DNA of 64,000 nucleotides from Streptantibioticus parmotrematis (GCF_019890615.1 NZ_JAINVZ010000010.1:170854-234853), one strand, 5' to 3'. Positions 1 through 8,863 are shown, counted from the first letter of the stretch. Translations and numbers: made by a program. The notes: generated from the letters alone by a model not told the origin.

Positions 1-213
1 GGACGCCGGACGCGCCCGCGCCAGGTCCGGCGCGCCGGGTCCGTCCGCGACGGTCGCGGTGCCGGGCGGCGACCCGGGCGACGCGTCCATGGTGGGCTCG
101 CACGGTACGAGCACCAGCGCCGCGGTCAGCGCGAGCGCGCAGGCGCCCGCCATCGCGCCGACCCCGCCCCACCCCCGCAGCCCGCGCGTCAGCCTCCCGG
201 CCGCACCGCTCAT
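1..213 (-). CDS. N-terminal part of a secreted protein, probable GlnH-type binding protein (runs off the window)
   Basis: The ATG at 213 opens a frame of 71 codons that continues without a stop to base 1. The product begins with a short basic stretch (RLTRGLRG) and a hydrophobic core (GACALALTAALVLV) ending near Cys38, followed by a Pro/Gly/Asp-rich segment typical of a mature exported N-terminus. The residue before the Cys is Pro, so it is not a clean lipobox. It lies 126 bp downstream of the GlnX-like gene on the same strand. In mycobacteria glnX, glnH and pknG are adjacent and GlnH is the amino-acid binding protein that signals through GlnX to the kinase PknG, so GlnH is the best guess here. 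No binding-protein domain is visible because the gene is cut; the identity rests on context. Confidence 0.5.
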   Translation of the reverse strand, partial: MSGAAGRLTRGLRGWGGVGAMAGACALALTAALVLVPCEPTMDASPGSPPGTATVADGPGAPDLARARPAS

Positions 214-339
214 CGTCGCGTCACCCCGGCCTCCCCGTCGCTCCCGTGTGCCCTGCCGTCCCGTTCCCGCCGTCGGTCCCGTCGGCCCGCGTCTTCGGTG
301 CCGAAGTCCTCGTACCCACCCCACCGGTGCTCCCAAAGC

Positions 340-1833
340 TCACCGGTACTCCGAAAGCCGCCGGGAGACGCCCACCAGCGCACCGGCGACGGCCAGTGCC
401 GCGAGCGCCGCGGCGCCCTGAGGCACTCCGTCCAGCGCGTCCCGCGCGGCGCCGGCCGACCGCTGGAACTCACCGGTCTCGTGGTCCAGCGCCTGCCGCA
501 GTCCCGCGTCGACCGCGTCGAACGACTGGCCCGTCGTCGCCGATACCAGGTGACCGGCCGAGTCCGTGCCGCCGATGGCACCGGCCACCGCCGAGTCGTA
601 GTCGCCCTTGGTGTCGTCGGCCCGCACCACCTGGTGGCGGGCGCGCCACGTCACCACGTCGGCGGCCACCGCGCGCACCGGCGCACGGCCGCCGTCCTCG
701 TCGGCCAGCGCGAGCGCCTGCCCCAGCAGCCCGCCGTCGCCGCCCGGGCCCGGCCCGGCCAGATCGGTCGTCTCCCGTTCGTAGAGCGTCTCGTACTGGG
801 TGTCGCCGCCCCGGGCGACCAGCGTCAGGTTCTCGTCGCCGCGCGCCTGGAGGGCGTCGATCCTCGCCGCGTTGAGCACTTCGAGGGAGCGCGCGCCGTG
901 CGCCCAGGAGTCGTGCAGGTCGGCGCGGGCGACCAGTTGGCCCCCGGCCAGCCACAGCAGCGCCGCGGCGGTGGCCGTGAAGCCCGCCAGCAGACCCGGG
1001 TTGAACACCCTGCGGGTGCGCCGGTACAGCCGCCGCTGCGCCCAGGCGAGCACGGCGAGGGTGACCGCGCCCAGGGCCAGCGCGGCCCAGGGCACCGCCT
1101 CGGCGTGCGCGTAGTCCACGCCGAGGCTGCCGGTCTCGGCCCGGTACAGCTTCTGCGCGGCAGGCAGCAGCGTCCCGGCCATCTGCTCGTTGGCGTACCG
1201 CAGATAGGCGCCGCCCAGCGGCAGGCCCTGCCGGTTGTCGGCCCGCGCGGTCTCCACCAGGCCGGTGTAGACCGGCAGTTGCTCGCTCAGCAGCGTGACC
1301 TGGGCCTGCCCGAGCGGCGAACCGGCGTTGTGCGCCGCCGCCTTGGCTATCAGCTGCGCGGCGGTGCGCACGTCCGTGCCGTAGCGGTTCGTCACGTCGG
1401 CGGGGGCCGCGCCGCCGACCAGGAAACCGGTCGCGGCCGTGGTGTCGGCGTCGGCGAGGCTGCGGTAGATCTCGGCCGCGTCGGCGGACAGCGGCTGACT
1501 ACTGGTGGCCACGGCCCGGGCCGCGTCGCCGCGTTGCGCGGTCTGCCAGGCGGCGACCGTGCCGAACGCCAGCAGCAGCGCGGTCAGCAACGCGGCGATC
1601 AGCCGCAGCCGTCCCGGTTCCGTGGTCGCGGCGGACCGCAGTCGCTCGGCGCGTTCGGCCCACACGGGACGGCGCGGCGCGGGCAGCCCGGACAGCGCGG
1701 TCGGACCCACGGGCACCGCGCCGCCGCCCGAACCGGGGTGCGCCGCGCGGCCGTTGCCCGGGGCCGCCGTCGGCTCGTCGCCCGGGGACGCCGCCGGGCC
1801 GTCGTCCCCGGCGCGCGTCGGCATGCCTGCCAC
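340..1833 (-). CDS. Four-helix membrane sensor protein, GlnX-like
   Basis: Predicted 497-residue integral membrane protein. The GTG at 1833 is chosen because a GGAGG lies 6 nt upstream; the in-frame ATG at 1824 is an alternative. A Pro/Gly-rich cytoplasmic N-terminus (about 1-75) is followed by TM1 (about 77-97), an external helical domain, TM2 (about 246-265), a basic cytoplasmic loop (RRLYRRTRR), TM3 (about 280-300), a second external domain and TM4 (about 473-490), ending in a short basic tail. This topology with two external domains matches GlnX, which in mycobacteria couples the amino-acid sensor GlnH to PknG. The next gene on the same strand encodes an exported protein, which fits a glnX-glnH-pknG operon. 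The family name is inferred from topology and context, not from motifs. Confidence 0.6.
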   Translation of the reverse strand: MAGMPTRAGDDGPAASPGDEPTAAPGNGRAAHPGSGGGAVPVGPTALSGLPAPRRPVWAERAERLRSAATTEPGRLRLIAALLTALLLAFGTVAAWQTAQRGDAARAVATSSQPLSADAAEIYRSLADADTTAATGFLVGGAAPADVTNRYGTDVRTAAQLIAKAAAHNAGSPLGQAQVTLLSEQLPVYTGLVETARADNRQGLPLGGAYLRYANEQMAGTLLPAAQKLYRAETGSLGVDYAHAEAVPWAALALGAVTLAVLAWAQRRLYRRTRRVFNPGLLAGFTATAAALLWLAGGQLVARADLHDSWAHGARSLEVLNAARIDALQARGDENLTLVARGGDTQYETLYERETTDLAGPGPGGDGGLLGQALALADEDGGRAPVRAVAADVVTWRARHQVVRADDTKGDYDSAVAGAIGGTDSAGHLVSATTGQSFDAVDAGLRQALDHETGEFQRSAGAARDALDGVPQGAAALAALAVAGALVGVSRRLSEYR

Positions 1834-2009
1834 CGTGACCCTCCCCCCTGGGCGTCGCCCCTCGCCGCCCGCCCCGCCGGGCGAACGGCGTACCGTACCG
1901 TCACTTCTCACCCAGCAGTATGGCCACCCCCACTGACATCCTCCTAGGCTTTCCCGCGATCTTGCCTGGAACGCCCCGGCACGTGCCCCGGCTCGCGCCC
2001 CGGCGCGAC

Positions 2010-2061
2010 CCCCGGGCAGGACCACGTGAACAGGACCCCGGGCAGGACCACGTGAACAGGA
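2010..2061. repeat. Exact 26-bp tandem duplication with CACGTG cores, in a divergent promoter region
   Basis: Bases 2010-2035 and 2036-2061 are identical 26-mers, each containing ACCACGTGAACAGGA. Several degenerate copies follow to about 2115 (TCACGCGAGC and ATGCGAGCAG variants). The array fills most of the 296-bp gap between the divergent GlnX-like and amidohydrolase genes. Each unit holds the palindrome CACGTG, so it could be a multi-site operator. An open frame runs through it in phase with the amidohydrolase, but the strong ribosome binding site lies after the array. Confidence 0.8.
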
Positions 2062-2129
2062 TCACGCGAGCGGGACCACCGGAGCAGAACCATGCGAGCA
2101 GAATCACGCGAGCAGGACGGAGACGGCCG

Positions 2130-3047
2130 ATGGCGGTGCGGGACCCGGGCGAGGACGACGCCGAGCGCGAACGCGTGCACGCGTTCACGCGCGCGGCCGG
2201 CCTGACCGCGCTGATCGACGTGCACACCCACTTCATGCCCGAACGTGTCATGGCCAAGGTCCGGGCGTACTTCGACGCCGCGGGGCCGCTGATCGGGCGG
2301 GAGTGGCCGATCGCCTACCGCGAGGACGAAGAGACGCGGAAGGCGATCCTGCGCGGCTTCGGCGTGCGGGCGTTCACCTCGATGATCTACCCGCACAAGC
2401 CCGGCATGGCCGCCTGGCTCAACGCCTGGGCCGCGGGGTTCGCCGACCGCGTCCCGGACTGCCTGCACACCGCGACGCTCTACCCGGAGCCGGGTGTCAC
2501 CGGATACGTGCGCGAGGCGCTGGAGTCGGGGGCGCGGGTGTTCAAGGCGCACCTCCAGGTCGGCGACTACGACCCCGCCGACCCGCTGCTGGACGGCGCG
2601 TGGGGGCTGCTGGAGGACAGCGGCACGCCGGTCGTCACGCACTGCGGCTCGGGGCCCGCGCCGGGCGCGTTCACCGGGCCGGGGCCGATGCGCGCACTGC
2701 TGGCCCGGTATCCGCGGCTGCCGGTGATCGTGGCCCACCTCGGCATGCCGGAGTACGCGGACTTCCTCGCGCTGGCCGAACGGTACGAGCACGTCCGGCT
2801 GGACACCACGATGGCGTTCACCGACTTCGCCGAGCGGTCGGCGCCGTTCCCGCGCGACGCGCTGCCGAGGCTCGCGGCCCTGGGCGACCGCGTGCTGTTC
2901 GGCAGCGACTTCCCCAACATCCCCTATCCGTACGCCCACGCGCTGGAAACCCTGACCCGGCTCGACCTGGGCGACGCGTGGCTGCGCGCGGTCTGCCACG
3001 ACAACGCGGCGCGGCTGTTCGGGATCGACGCCACGACCGAGGACTGA
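2130..3047 (+). CDS. Metal-dependent amidohydrolase family protein (Amidohydrolase_2)
   Basis: A 305-residue TIM-barrel hydrolase. The ATG at 2130 has GGAG about 8 nt upstream; the frame is open further upstream, but that part is repeat sequence. Metal-site landmarks appear in the expected order: DVHTHF near residue 30, FKAHLQVG, VTHCGSG, AHLGMPEY and FGSDFPN near the C-terminus. This is the pattern of the Amidohydrolase_2 group (decarboxylases such as ACMSD, lactonases and related enzymes). The substrate cannot be read from sequence. It is a single-gene unit facing away from the GlnX-like gene and converging on the sugar operon. The last 21 bases of the gene, including the stop, are duplicated immediately downstream. 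Confidence 0.85.
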   Translation: MAVRDPGEDDAERERVHAFTRAAGLTALIDVHTHFMPERVMAKVRAYFDAAGPLIGREWPIAYREDEETRKAILRGFGVRAFTSMIYPHKPGMAAWLNAWAAGFADRVPDCLHTATLYPEPGVTGYVREALESGARVFKAHLQVGDYDPADPLLDGAWGLLEDSGTPVVTHCGSGPAPGAFTGPGPMRALLARYPRLPVIVAHLGMPEYADFLALAERYEHVRLDTTMAFTDFAERSAPFPRDALPRLAALGDRVLFGSDFPNIPYPYAHALETLTRLDLGDAWLRAVCHDNAARLFGIDATTED

Positions 3048-3068
3048 GACGCCACGACCGAGGACTGA
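3027..3068. repeat. Exact 21-bp tandem duplication across the amidohydrolase stop codon
   Basis: Bases 3027-3047, which encode the last residues and the stop, are repeated exactly at 3048-3068. The first copy already ends the frame, so the second copy is untranslated. It looks like a recent replication-slippage duplication. Confidence 0.9.
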
Positions 3069-3073
3069 AGGGT

Positions 3074-3115
3074 GCCGGACGCCGCCGCTCCCCCCACGGG
3101 GCGACGGCGTCCGGC
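3074..3115. terminator. Bidirectional hairpin terminator
   Basis: Arms 3074-3084 (GCCGGACGCCG) and 3105-3115 are perfectly complementary over 11 bp, with further pairing of CCCC and GGGG inside. It sits between the convergent amidohydrolase and sugar-kinase genes. There is no T tract, as is usual in this GC range. Confidence 0.75.
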
Positions 3116-3136
3116 GGTCTCATGACACCGGCAGCC

Positions 3137-4240
3137 TCAACGCCCCGCCGGATCGGCCGCGTTGGCGGGTGTGTCGGCGGGCACGTCAGCGGACGTCTCG
3201 CCGGCACCGAAATGCTGACGCAGCCGCGCCACGGCCGCCGGGTCCGCGCCCACCCGGTCCATCCCCAGCAGCGCCGCCCCCAGCACCGGCGGCGCGCCGA
3301 CCACCCGGGCCACCGCCCGCGGCGCCACCGCCGCGAGCCGGGCCGTGACGCCGTCCAGCAGCAGCGGGTGCCGGGCTGCCAGCACACCGCCGCCGAGCAC
3401 CACCACCGCGTCGGACTCCAGCAGGTCCAGCCTGCGCAACGCCACCTGGGCCAGCGCGGTGATCTCCTGCGCCTGCCGTTCCACGATGCGCCGGGCGACC
3501 GGATCGCCGCCGTCCGCGACGCGGAAGAGCACCGGCACGAGTTCGTGCCGGGCGGCCGCCGGGACCACCTCCAGGTGCAGCGCCTCGATCAGCGCGTACA
3601 TCGAGGACAGGCCGAAGTGCGCGGGCAGCGCGGTGGCCAGCGCGGTCGGCTCGCCGCGTCCGTCCTCGGCCCGCGCCGCCCACCACAGGGCCTCCTCCGA
3701 CAGGTAGCCGCCGCCTCCCCAGTCGCCGGATATCCGGCCGATGGCGGGGAACCGGGCAGTGCGGCCGTCGGGGAGCATGCCCACGCAGTTGATGCCCGCC
3801 CCGCACACCACGGCCACGCCGCGCGGCTCGGCCACCCCGGCGCGCAGGATCGCGAAGGTGTCGTTGGCGACGTGCGTGTGCCGTCCCCAGCCGTAGGCGC
3901 GCAGGGCGAGTTCGAGCTGCTGCTCCTCGACGGGGAAGTCGGCGTTGGCCAGGCACGCGGAGACCTGCTCGACCAGCGGCGGCGCGTCCACCGCGATCCC
4001 GGCCTCGTGCGCGGCGAGCGCCACCAGCGGGGCGAGCCCGGCGACCGCCTCGGCCACGCCGACCACCGGGGGCTGGAAGCCGCCGCCGCGGGCGTCGCCG
4101 AGCACGGTGCCGTCCGCGGCGACGATGGCCACGTCGGTCTTGCTGTTGCCCGCGTCGATCGCCAGCACGCCGCCCGGCACGGCCGGCCGCCCGGACGGTC
4201 GTGCCGGCCGCGACGGCGGAGGGGAAGGGATCAGGCCCAC
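3137..4240 (-). CDS. BadF/BadG/BcrA/BcrD-type sugar kinase, N-acetylglucosamine-kinase-like
   Basis: A 367-residue ASKHA-fold kinase. The GTG at 4240 lies inside the end of the glycosidase gene (10-base overlap), with GGAG about 9 nt upstream, so the two are translationally coupled. The phosphate-1 motif is LAIDAGNSKTD near residue 20, and RISGDWGGGG is the sequence typical of GlcNAc kinases of this group; AAVVLGGGV-like glycines mark the C-terminal nucleotide loop (AVVVLGGGVLAARH). It probably phosphorylates the sugar imported by the ABC transporter of the same operon, or released by the GH4 enzyme. Substrate preference (N-acetylglucosamine or glucose-type) is inferred from family and context. 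Confidence 0.82.
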   Translation of the reverse strand: MGLIPSPPPSRPARPSGRPAVPGGVLAIDAGNSKTDVAIVAADGTVLGDARGGGFQPPVVGVAEAVAGLAPLVALAAHEAGIAVDAPPLVEQVSACLANADFPVEEQQLELALRAYGWGRHTHVANDTFAILRAGVAEPRGVAVVCGAGINCVGMLPDGRTARFPAIGRISGDWGGGGYLSEEALWWAARAEDGRGEPTALATALPAHFGLSSMYALIEALHLEVVPAAARHELVPVLFRVADGGDPVARRIVERQAQEITALAQVALRRLDLLESDAVVVLGGGVLAARHPLLLDGVTARLAAVAPRAVARVVGAPPVLGAALLGMDRVGADPAAVARLRQHFGAGETSADVPADTPANAADPAGR

Positions 4241-5493
4241 GCGAGGTGCTCCCGGTTGTGCGCGATCAACTGGTCGGTGAGCGTCTCGGCGTACGCGTAC
4301 TGGCCGATCAACGGGTGGGCGAGCAGGGCCCGGAAGACCCGCTCGCGCCCGCCGCGCAGCGCCGCGTCCAGCGCCAGGTCCTCGTACGCCGTGACGTCGG
4401 CGACCAGTCCCGCGTACAGCGGGTCGAGCGCGGGTACCGGCAGCGGGGTCACGCCGTCGGCGCCCACCGTCGCCTGCGTCTCGATGACCGCGTCGTCGGG
4501 CAGGAAGGGCAGGGTGCCGTTGTTGAACGCGTTGACCACCTGGACGTCGCCGGTGCCGCGCAGCAGGGACGAGGCGAGGGCGACGGCCGCCTCGGAGTAG
4601 AACGCGCCGCCGCGCTTGGCCAGCAGCTCCGGCTTGGTGTCCAGCGCCGGATCGGCGTACAGGGCGAGCAGCTCGCGTTCCATCGCGGCGACCTCGGCGG
4701 CCCGTGACGGCTTCTCGCGCAGTTCGCGCACCACCTCGTCGTGCGCGTAGTAGTAGCGCAGGTAGTACGAGGGCACCACGCCGAGCCGCTCCAGCAGGGG
4801 GCGCGGCAGCTTCAGGTCGGTGGCGACCGCGTCGCCGTGCTCGGCGAGCAGCTTGGGCAGCACGTCCTCGCCGTGCGGGCCGCCGAGGCGCACGCCCAGC
4901 TCCCAGGTGAGGTGGTTGAGGCCCACGTGGTCCAGGTGCACGTCGGCGGGCGCGACGTCCAGCAGCGCGGCGAACTTGCGCTGGAAGCCGATCGCCACGT
5001 TGCACAGCCCGACCGCACGGTGCCCGGCCTTCAGCAGGGCGCGGGTGACGATGCCGACCGGGTTGGTGAAGTCGATGATCCACGCGTGAGGCGCGGCCCC
5101 GCGCACCCGTTCGGCGATGTCCAGGACCACCGGCACCGTGCGCAGCGCCTTGGCCAGGCCGCCCGCGCCGGTGGTCTCCTGGCCGACGCAGCCGCACTCC
5201 AGCGGCCACGTCTCGTCCTGCTGCCGGGCCGCCTGGCCGCCGACGCGCAGTTGCAGCAGCACCGCGTCGGCGTCCGCGACGCCCGCGTCCAGGTCGCCGG
5301 TGGTGACGACGCGGCCGGGGTGGCCCTGGCGGGCGAAGATCCGCCGGGCCAGCGCCCCGATCAGCTCCAGCCGGTCGGCGGCCGGGTCGATCAGCGTCAG
5401 CTCCTCGACGGGCAGCGTCTCGCGCAACCGGGCGAAACCGTCGATGAGTTCGGGGGTGTAGGTGGAACCGCCCCCTACTACGGCGAGCTTCAT
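4231..5493 (-). CDS. GH4 family glycosidase, 6-phospho-beta-glucosidase type
   Basis: A 420-residue NAD- and Mn-dependent glycosidase of family GH4. The N-terminus is a Rossmann motif (KLAVVGGGSTYTPEL). The GH4 signatures DFTNPVGI, GLCNVAIG (metal-binding Cys) and GLNHLTW (metal-binding His) are all present, and the length is normal. The ATG overlaps the TGA of the preceding permease gene by one base, and the kinase gene starts inside its own 3' end, so it is mid-operon. GH4 6-phospho-beta-glucosidases usually follow PTS uptake. Here the transporter is an ABC system, which does not phosphorylate its cargo, so the actual substrate may be an unphosphorylated beta-glucoside or one phosphorylated by the linked kinase. 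Confidence 0.88.
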   Translation of the reverse strand: MKLAVVGGGSTYTPELIDGFARLRETLPVEELTLIDPAADRLELIGALARRIFARQGHPGRVVTTGDLDAGVADADAVLLQLRVGGQAARQQDETWPLECGCVGQETTGAGGLAKALRTVPVVLDIAERVRGAAPHAWIIDFTNPVGIVTRALLKAGHRAVGLCNVAIGFQRKFAALLDVAPADVHLDHVGLNHLTWELGVRLGGPHGEDVLPKLLAEHGDAVATDLKLPRPLLERLGVVPSYYLRYYYAHDEVVRELREKPSRAAEVAAMERELLALYADPALDTKPELLAKRGGAFYSEAAVALASSLLRGTGDVQVVNAFNNGTLPFLPDDAVIETQATVGADGVTPLPVPALDPLYAGLVADVTAYEDLALDAALRGGRERVFRALLAHPLIGQYAYAETLTDQLIAHNREHLAWA

Positions 5494-6395
5494 CAGCCCT
5501 TCACTCCTGTCAGTGTGACGCCTTCGACGAACGCCTTCTGGGCGAAGAAGAAGACGATGATCACCGGCGCCATCACGAGCATCGTGGCCGCCATGGTGAG
5601 GTTCCAGCTGGTCTGGTGGGCGCCCTTGAACGTCTCCAGGCCGTAACTGAGCGTCCAGGCCGCGGGGTTCTCGCTCGCGTAGATCTGCGGGCCGAAGTAG
5701 TCGTTCCAGCAGGAGAAGAACTGGAAGAGCGCCACGGCCGCGATCGCCGGTCTGGCCATCGGCAGGATCACCCGCAGCAGGGTACGCAGTTCACCGCAGC
5801 CGTCCACGCGGGCGGCGTCCACGTACTCGTTGGGGATGGTCACCAGGAACTGCCGCAGCAGGAAGACGGTGAACGCGTCGCCGAACGCCATCGGGATGAT
5901 CAGCGGCCACAGCGTGCCGGTCAGGTGCATCTGGTTGGCCCAGAACAGGTACATCGGCACGATGACGACCTGCGGCGGCAGCATCATCGTCGCGACCACC
6001 AGCATCAGCGCGGTGTTGCGGCCCCGGAAGCGGAACTTGGCGAGCGCGTAGGCCACCGGCACGCTGGAGACCACGGTCAGCACCGTGCCGCTGACCGCGT
6101 AGACCAGGCTGTTCTTCCACCACGTCAGGAAGCCCGCGGTGTGGAAGACGGTCACGTAGTTGTGCCACTCGAACGGATGCGGCCACAGCGAGCGGGTCAG
6201 CGCCTGGTTGTCGCTCATCAGCGAGGTCAGCAGCACGAAGACGAAGGGCAGCACGAAGAACAGCGCGGCGGCCACCCCGAGGGAGTGGATCGCGACCCAC
6301 TCCAGCGCGGCTCTGCGCCGGGCCGTCCTGGCGTCGGTGCCGCGCCGGGAGGCCGGTGCGGACGCCGGGGCCGGGGCCTTGAGGACGTCGGTCAT
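5493..6395 (-). CDS. Carbohydrate ABC transporter permease, MalG type
   Basis: A 300-residue inner-membrane permease with an N-terminal basic region, six hydrophobic segments and the EAA-type loop YVDAARVDGCGELRTLLRVILPMARPAI, shown here only by its key residues EYVDAARVDG and LPMARP. This class is the second permease of CUT1 sugar importers. It starts 6 nt after the stop of the first permease gene and overlaps the GH4 start by one base. No ATPase gene lies in the operon; in Streptomyces such systems share the MsiK ATPase encoded elsewhere. Confidence 0.93.
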   Translation of the reverse strand: MTDVLKAPAPASAPASRRGTDARTARRRAALEWVAIHSLGVAAALFFVLPFVFVLLTSLMSDNQALTRSLWPHPFEWHNYVTVFHTAGFLTWWKNSLVYAVSGTVLTVVSSVPVAYALAKFRFRGRNTALMLVVATMMLPPQVVIVPMYLFWANQMHLTGTLWPLIIPMAFGDAFTVFLLRQFLVTIPNEYVDAARVDGCGELRTLLRVILPMARPAIAAVALFQFFSCWNDYFGPQIYASENPAAWTLSYGLETFKGAHQTSWNLTMAATMLVMAPVIIVFFFAQKAFVEGVTLTGVKG

Positions 6396-6401
6396 GGCGG
6401 A

Positions 6402-7382
6402 TCAGTCTCCCGCCTGGATCAGTCCGCCACGGCGGCGCATCAGCAGCGCGGTGAAGGCCATGGCGAGGGCGAACAGGACGAGCGCGATGACACAGGCGGA
6501 GCCGGTGTCGAAGTGCTGGAAGCCGAGGTTGTAGACCAGTTGGGGCAGCGTCAGCGTCGACTTGTCGGGATAGCCGGGCTCGAACTGCTGCCCGGAGTTG
6601 CCGATCACGCCGCTGGCGACCTGACCGGCGATCATCGGCTGGGTGTAGTACTGCATGGTCTGGATGACCCCGGTGACGACGGCGAACATCACGATGGGCG
6701 AGATGTTCGGCAGCGTGACGAAGCGGAAGCGCTGCCAGGCGCCCGCGCCGTCCAGCTCGGCGGCCTCGTACTGCTCCCTCGGCACGTCGAGCAGCGCGGC
6801 CATGAAGATCACCATCAGGTCGCCGACGCCCCACAGCGCCAGCATGGTCAGCGCCGGCTTGGACCAGGCGGGGTCGTTGAACCAGCCGGGCTGCGGCAGT
6901 CCGACGTCGCCGAGCAGGTGGTCGACCGGACCGGTGCCGGGGTTGAGCAGGAAGGCGAACGCCATGGTGGCGGCGACCGGCGGGGCGAGGTAGGGCAGGT
7001 AGAACGCGGTGCGGAACACTCCGGTGCCCAGCTTGATCCTGGTGATCAGCAGTCCGACGCCCAGTCCGAAGACGACCCGGGTGGTCACCATCACCACCAC
7101 CAGCCACAGCGTGTTGCGCAACGCGGGCCAGAACAGCGGGTATTCGGTGAAGACGTACGACCAGTTGCGCGTCCCCGTCCAGGTCGGCGGCCGGAAGCCG
7201 TCGTAGTGCATGAAGGAGAAGTAGACGGTCGACAGCAGCGGGTAGGCGAAGAAGAACGCGAACCCGATCAGCCAGGGCGCGAGGAACGCCAGCGTGACCA
7301 GCGCCGAGCGGCGGCGCTTCGCCCTCAGCGTGACCGTGCGCCCGGTAGCCGTCGCCGGAGGGGAGGTGAGGGAGGCGGCCAT
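6402..7382 (-). CDS. Carbohydrate ABC transporter permease, MalF type
   Basis: A 326-residue permease starting at the ATG at 7382, two bases after the binding-protein stop. The first membrane segment (LVTLAFLAPWLIGFAFFF) and the EAA-loop residues YEAAELDGAGAWQRF followed by LPNISP are diagnostic of CUT1 MalF-type subunits. It pairs with the MalG-type permease directly downstream to form the membrane channel for the sugar delivered by the adjacent lipoprotein. A longer open frame upstream of the ATG is out of phase with the binding-protein gene and not translated. Confidence 0.93.
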   Translation of the reverse strand: MAASLTSPPATATGRTVTLRAKRRRSALVTLAFLAPWLIGFAFFFAYPLLSTVYFSFMHYDGFRPPTWTGTRNWSYVFTEYPLFWPALRNTLWLVVVMVTTRVVFGLGVGLLITRIKLGTGVFRTAFYLPYLAPPVAATMAFAFLLNPGTGPVDHLLGDVGLPQPGWFNDPAWSKPALTMLALWGVGDLMVIFMAALLDVPREQYEAAELDGAGAWQRFRFVTLPNISPIVMFAVVTGVIQTMQYYTQPMIAGQVASGVIGNSGQQFEPGYPDKSTLTLPQLVYNLGFQHFDTGSACVIALVLFALAMAFTALLMRRRGGLIQAGD

Positions 7383-7384
7383 CG

Positions 7385-8728
7385 CTACTTCGCCTGCGCG
7401 GTGTCTTCGTCGACCTGCTTGTCCACGCCCTTCAGGCCCGCCGTGAGGTCGGAGACCTTGCCCGCCTCGTAGCTGTAGGCGAAGTCCTGCAACGTGACCT
7501 GGTACTGGCCGCCGTTGGGGCTCGCGGGCGTGGTGTTGCTGTTCGGGTTCTCCGCGATGTCCACGAAGGTCTGGAAGCCCGGGTCCTGGTTCAGCTTCGG
7601 CGACTTGAGGGCGGCCAGGGTGGAGGGCACGTTGTGGATCTCGTTGGAGAAGTCCACCACCGCGTCGGTGTCGGTGGTGATGAACTTGACGAACTCCCAG
7701 GCGGCGTTCTGCTTCTGGCTGTGCGCGGCGATGCCGACGACGGTGCCGGTGATGTAGCCCTTGCCGTAGGTGTCGGCCTGGTCGTCCGGCACCGGCAGCG
7801 GCGCCACCCCGATCGGGAACTTCACGCCCGCCTGCTGCGCCATCCCCAGCCGCCACTCACCGTCCATGGCCATCGCGACCTGCCCGGTCTGGAACGGGTT
7901 CTTGGCACCGAACTCGTCGCCGAAGGTGCTGCGGTACTTCTCCAGCTCAGTGAACCCGCCGAGCGCGTTCACCAGCCCCTTCTGGTAGGTGAACATCTGG
8001 GCGAACGCCGGGTCCTTGGCGACCTCGGAGTCGCCCTTGGCGTCGAAGTAGGTCGGGCTCCACTGGGCGGCGTAGTGCGCGGGCGTCGACTCGTAGCCGT
8101 GGAAGTCCGGCATGAAGCCCAGTTGGGAGTAGGAGTTCCCGCTCGGCTTGGTCAGCTTGACGGCGTCGGTCTGGAACTGCGACCAGGTGTGCGGCGGCGA
8201 GGTGATCCCGGCGGCCTTGAACGCGTCCTTGTTGTAGTACAGCCCGTAGGCGTCGCCGAGCAGCGGCAGCGTGCAGCGCGTCCCGTCGTACTGGGTGTAG
8301 TCCAGCATCGGCTTGGGGAACGTGGCCTGCGGGTCGATGCCGGACTTCTTCAGGAACGGCCCGAGGTCCGCCATCGCGCCCGACGAGCAGAACTTGCCGA
8401 CGTTGTCGGTGGTGAACGACGAGACCACGTCCGGCGCGTCGGGACCGCCCGCGCGCAGCGCCTGGTTGATCTTGTCGTCGTTGACGTTGGGCACCGCGTG
8501 GACGTGGATGTTGGGGTGGACCTTCTCGAACGCGGCGATGTCGTCGTTGATCGCCTTCAGCTCGCTCGGCGCGCTCCAGCCGTGCCAGAAGTTGATCGTG
8601 ACGTCCTTGTTCGGGTTGTCGCCCGCCTGGTCGGTGCTCTGCCCGGTACAGGCACTGGCCAGCAGCGTCATCGCGGCGCCGGTGGCGAGAGCGGTACATA
8701 TGCGGGCGAATCTGTGGGATGTGGACAT
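7385..8728 (-). CDS. Sugar-binding lipoprotein of a CUT1 ABC importer (SBP_bac_1)
   Basis: A 447-residue extracellular solute-binding protein. The ATG at 8728 has GGAGG 6-7 nt upstream. The signal peptide ends in the lipobox LLASAC, giving a lipidated Cys27, and the mature protein opens with a Gly/Asp/Asn linker and VTINFWHGWS, the usual first strand of sugar-binding proteins. WEFVKFITT near the C-terminus is also typical. It lies 135 bp after the ROK regulator gene and directly ahead of two permeases. The arrangement recalls the S. coelicolor SCO6005-SCO6008 sugar locus (from memory); the ligand is probably an oligosaccharide. Confidence 0.93.
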   Translation of the reverse strand: MSTSHRFARICTALATGAAMTLLASACTGQSTDQAGDNPNKDVTINFWHGWSAPSELKAINDDIAAFEKVHPNIHVHAVPNVNDDKINQALRAGGPDAPDVVSSFTTDNVGKFCSSGAMADLGPFLKKSGIDPQATFPKPMLDYTQYDGTRCTLPLLGDAYGLYYNKDAFKAAGITSPPHTWSQFQTDAVKLTKPSGNSYSQLGFMPDFHGYESTPAHYAAQWSPTYFDAKGDSEVAKDPAFAQMFTYQKGLVNALGGFTELEKYRSTFGDEFGAKNPFQTGQVAMAMDGEWRLGMAQQAGVKFPIGVAPLPVPDDQADTYGKGYITGTVVGIAAHSQKQNAAWEFVKFITTDTDAVVDFSNEIHNVPSTLAALKSPKLNQDPGFQTFVDIAENPNSNTTPASPNGGQYQVTLQDFAYSYEAGKVSDLTAGLKGVDKQVDEDTAQAK

Positions 8729-8863
8729 GCGGAACCTCCAGGAGGGCATGCGGAAGCAGGCGTCGGTGCGCGGGGGTCGGGGTGAGGTGTGCGGGTGTCG
8801 CGTCCGAGGACGCGGGTGTCGAGTCGAGGTCCGGGGAGGGGGCTCGGGGGCGTGCTGTCCGGC

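Noticed and set aside
3137..5209. 690-codon minus-strand frame spanning the kinase and much of the GH4 gene
   Set aside because: Only its last 367 codons encode the kinase; the earlier part is out of frame with the GH4 gene and reads as Arg/Ala-rich noise.
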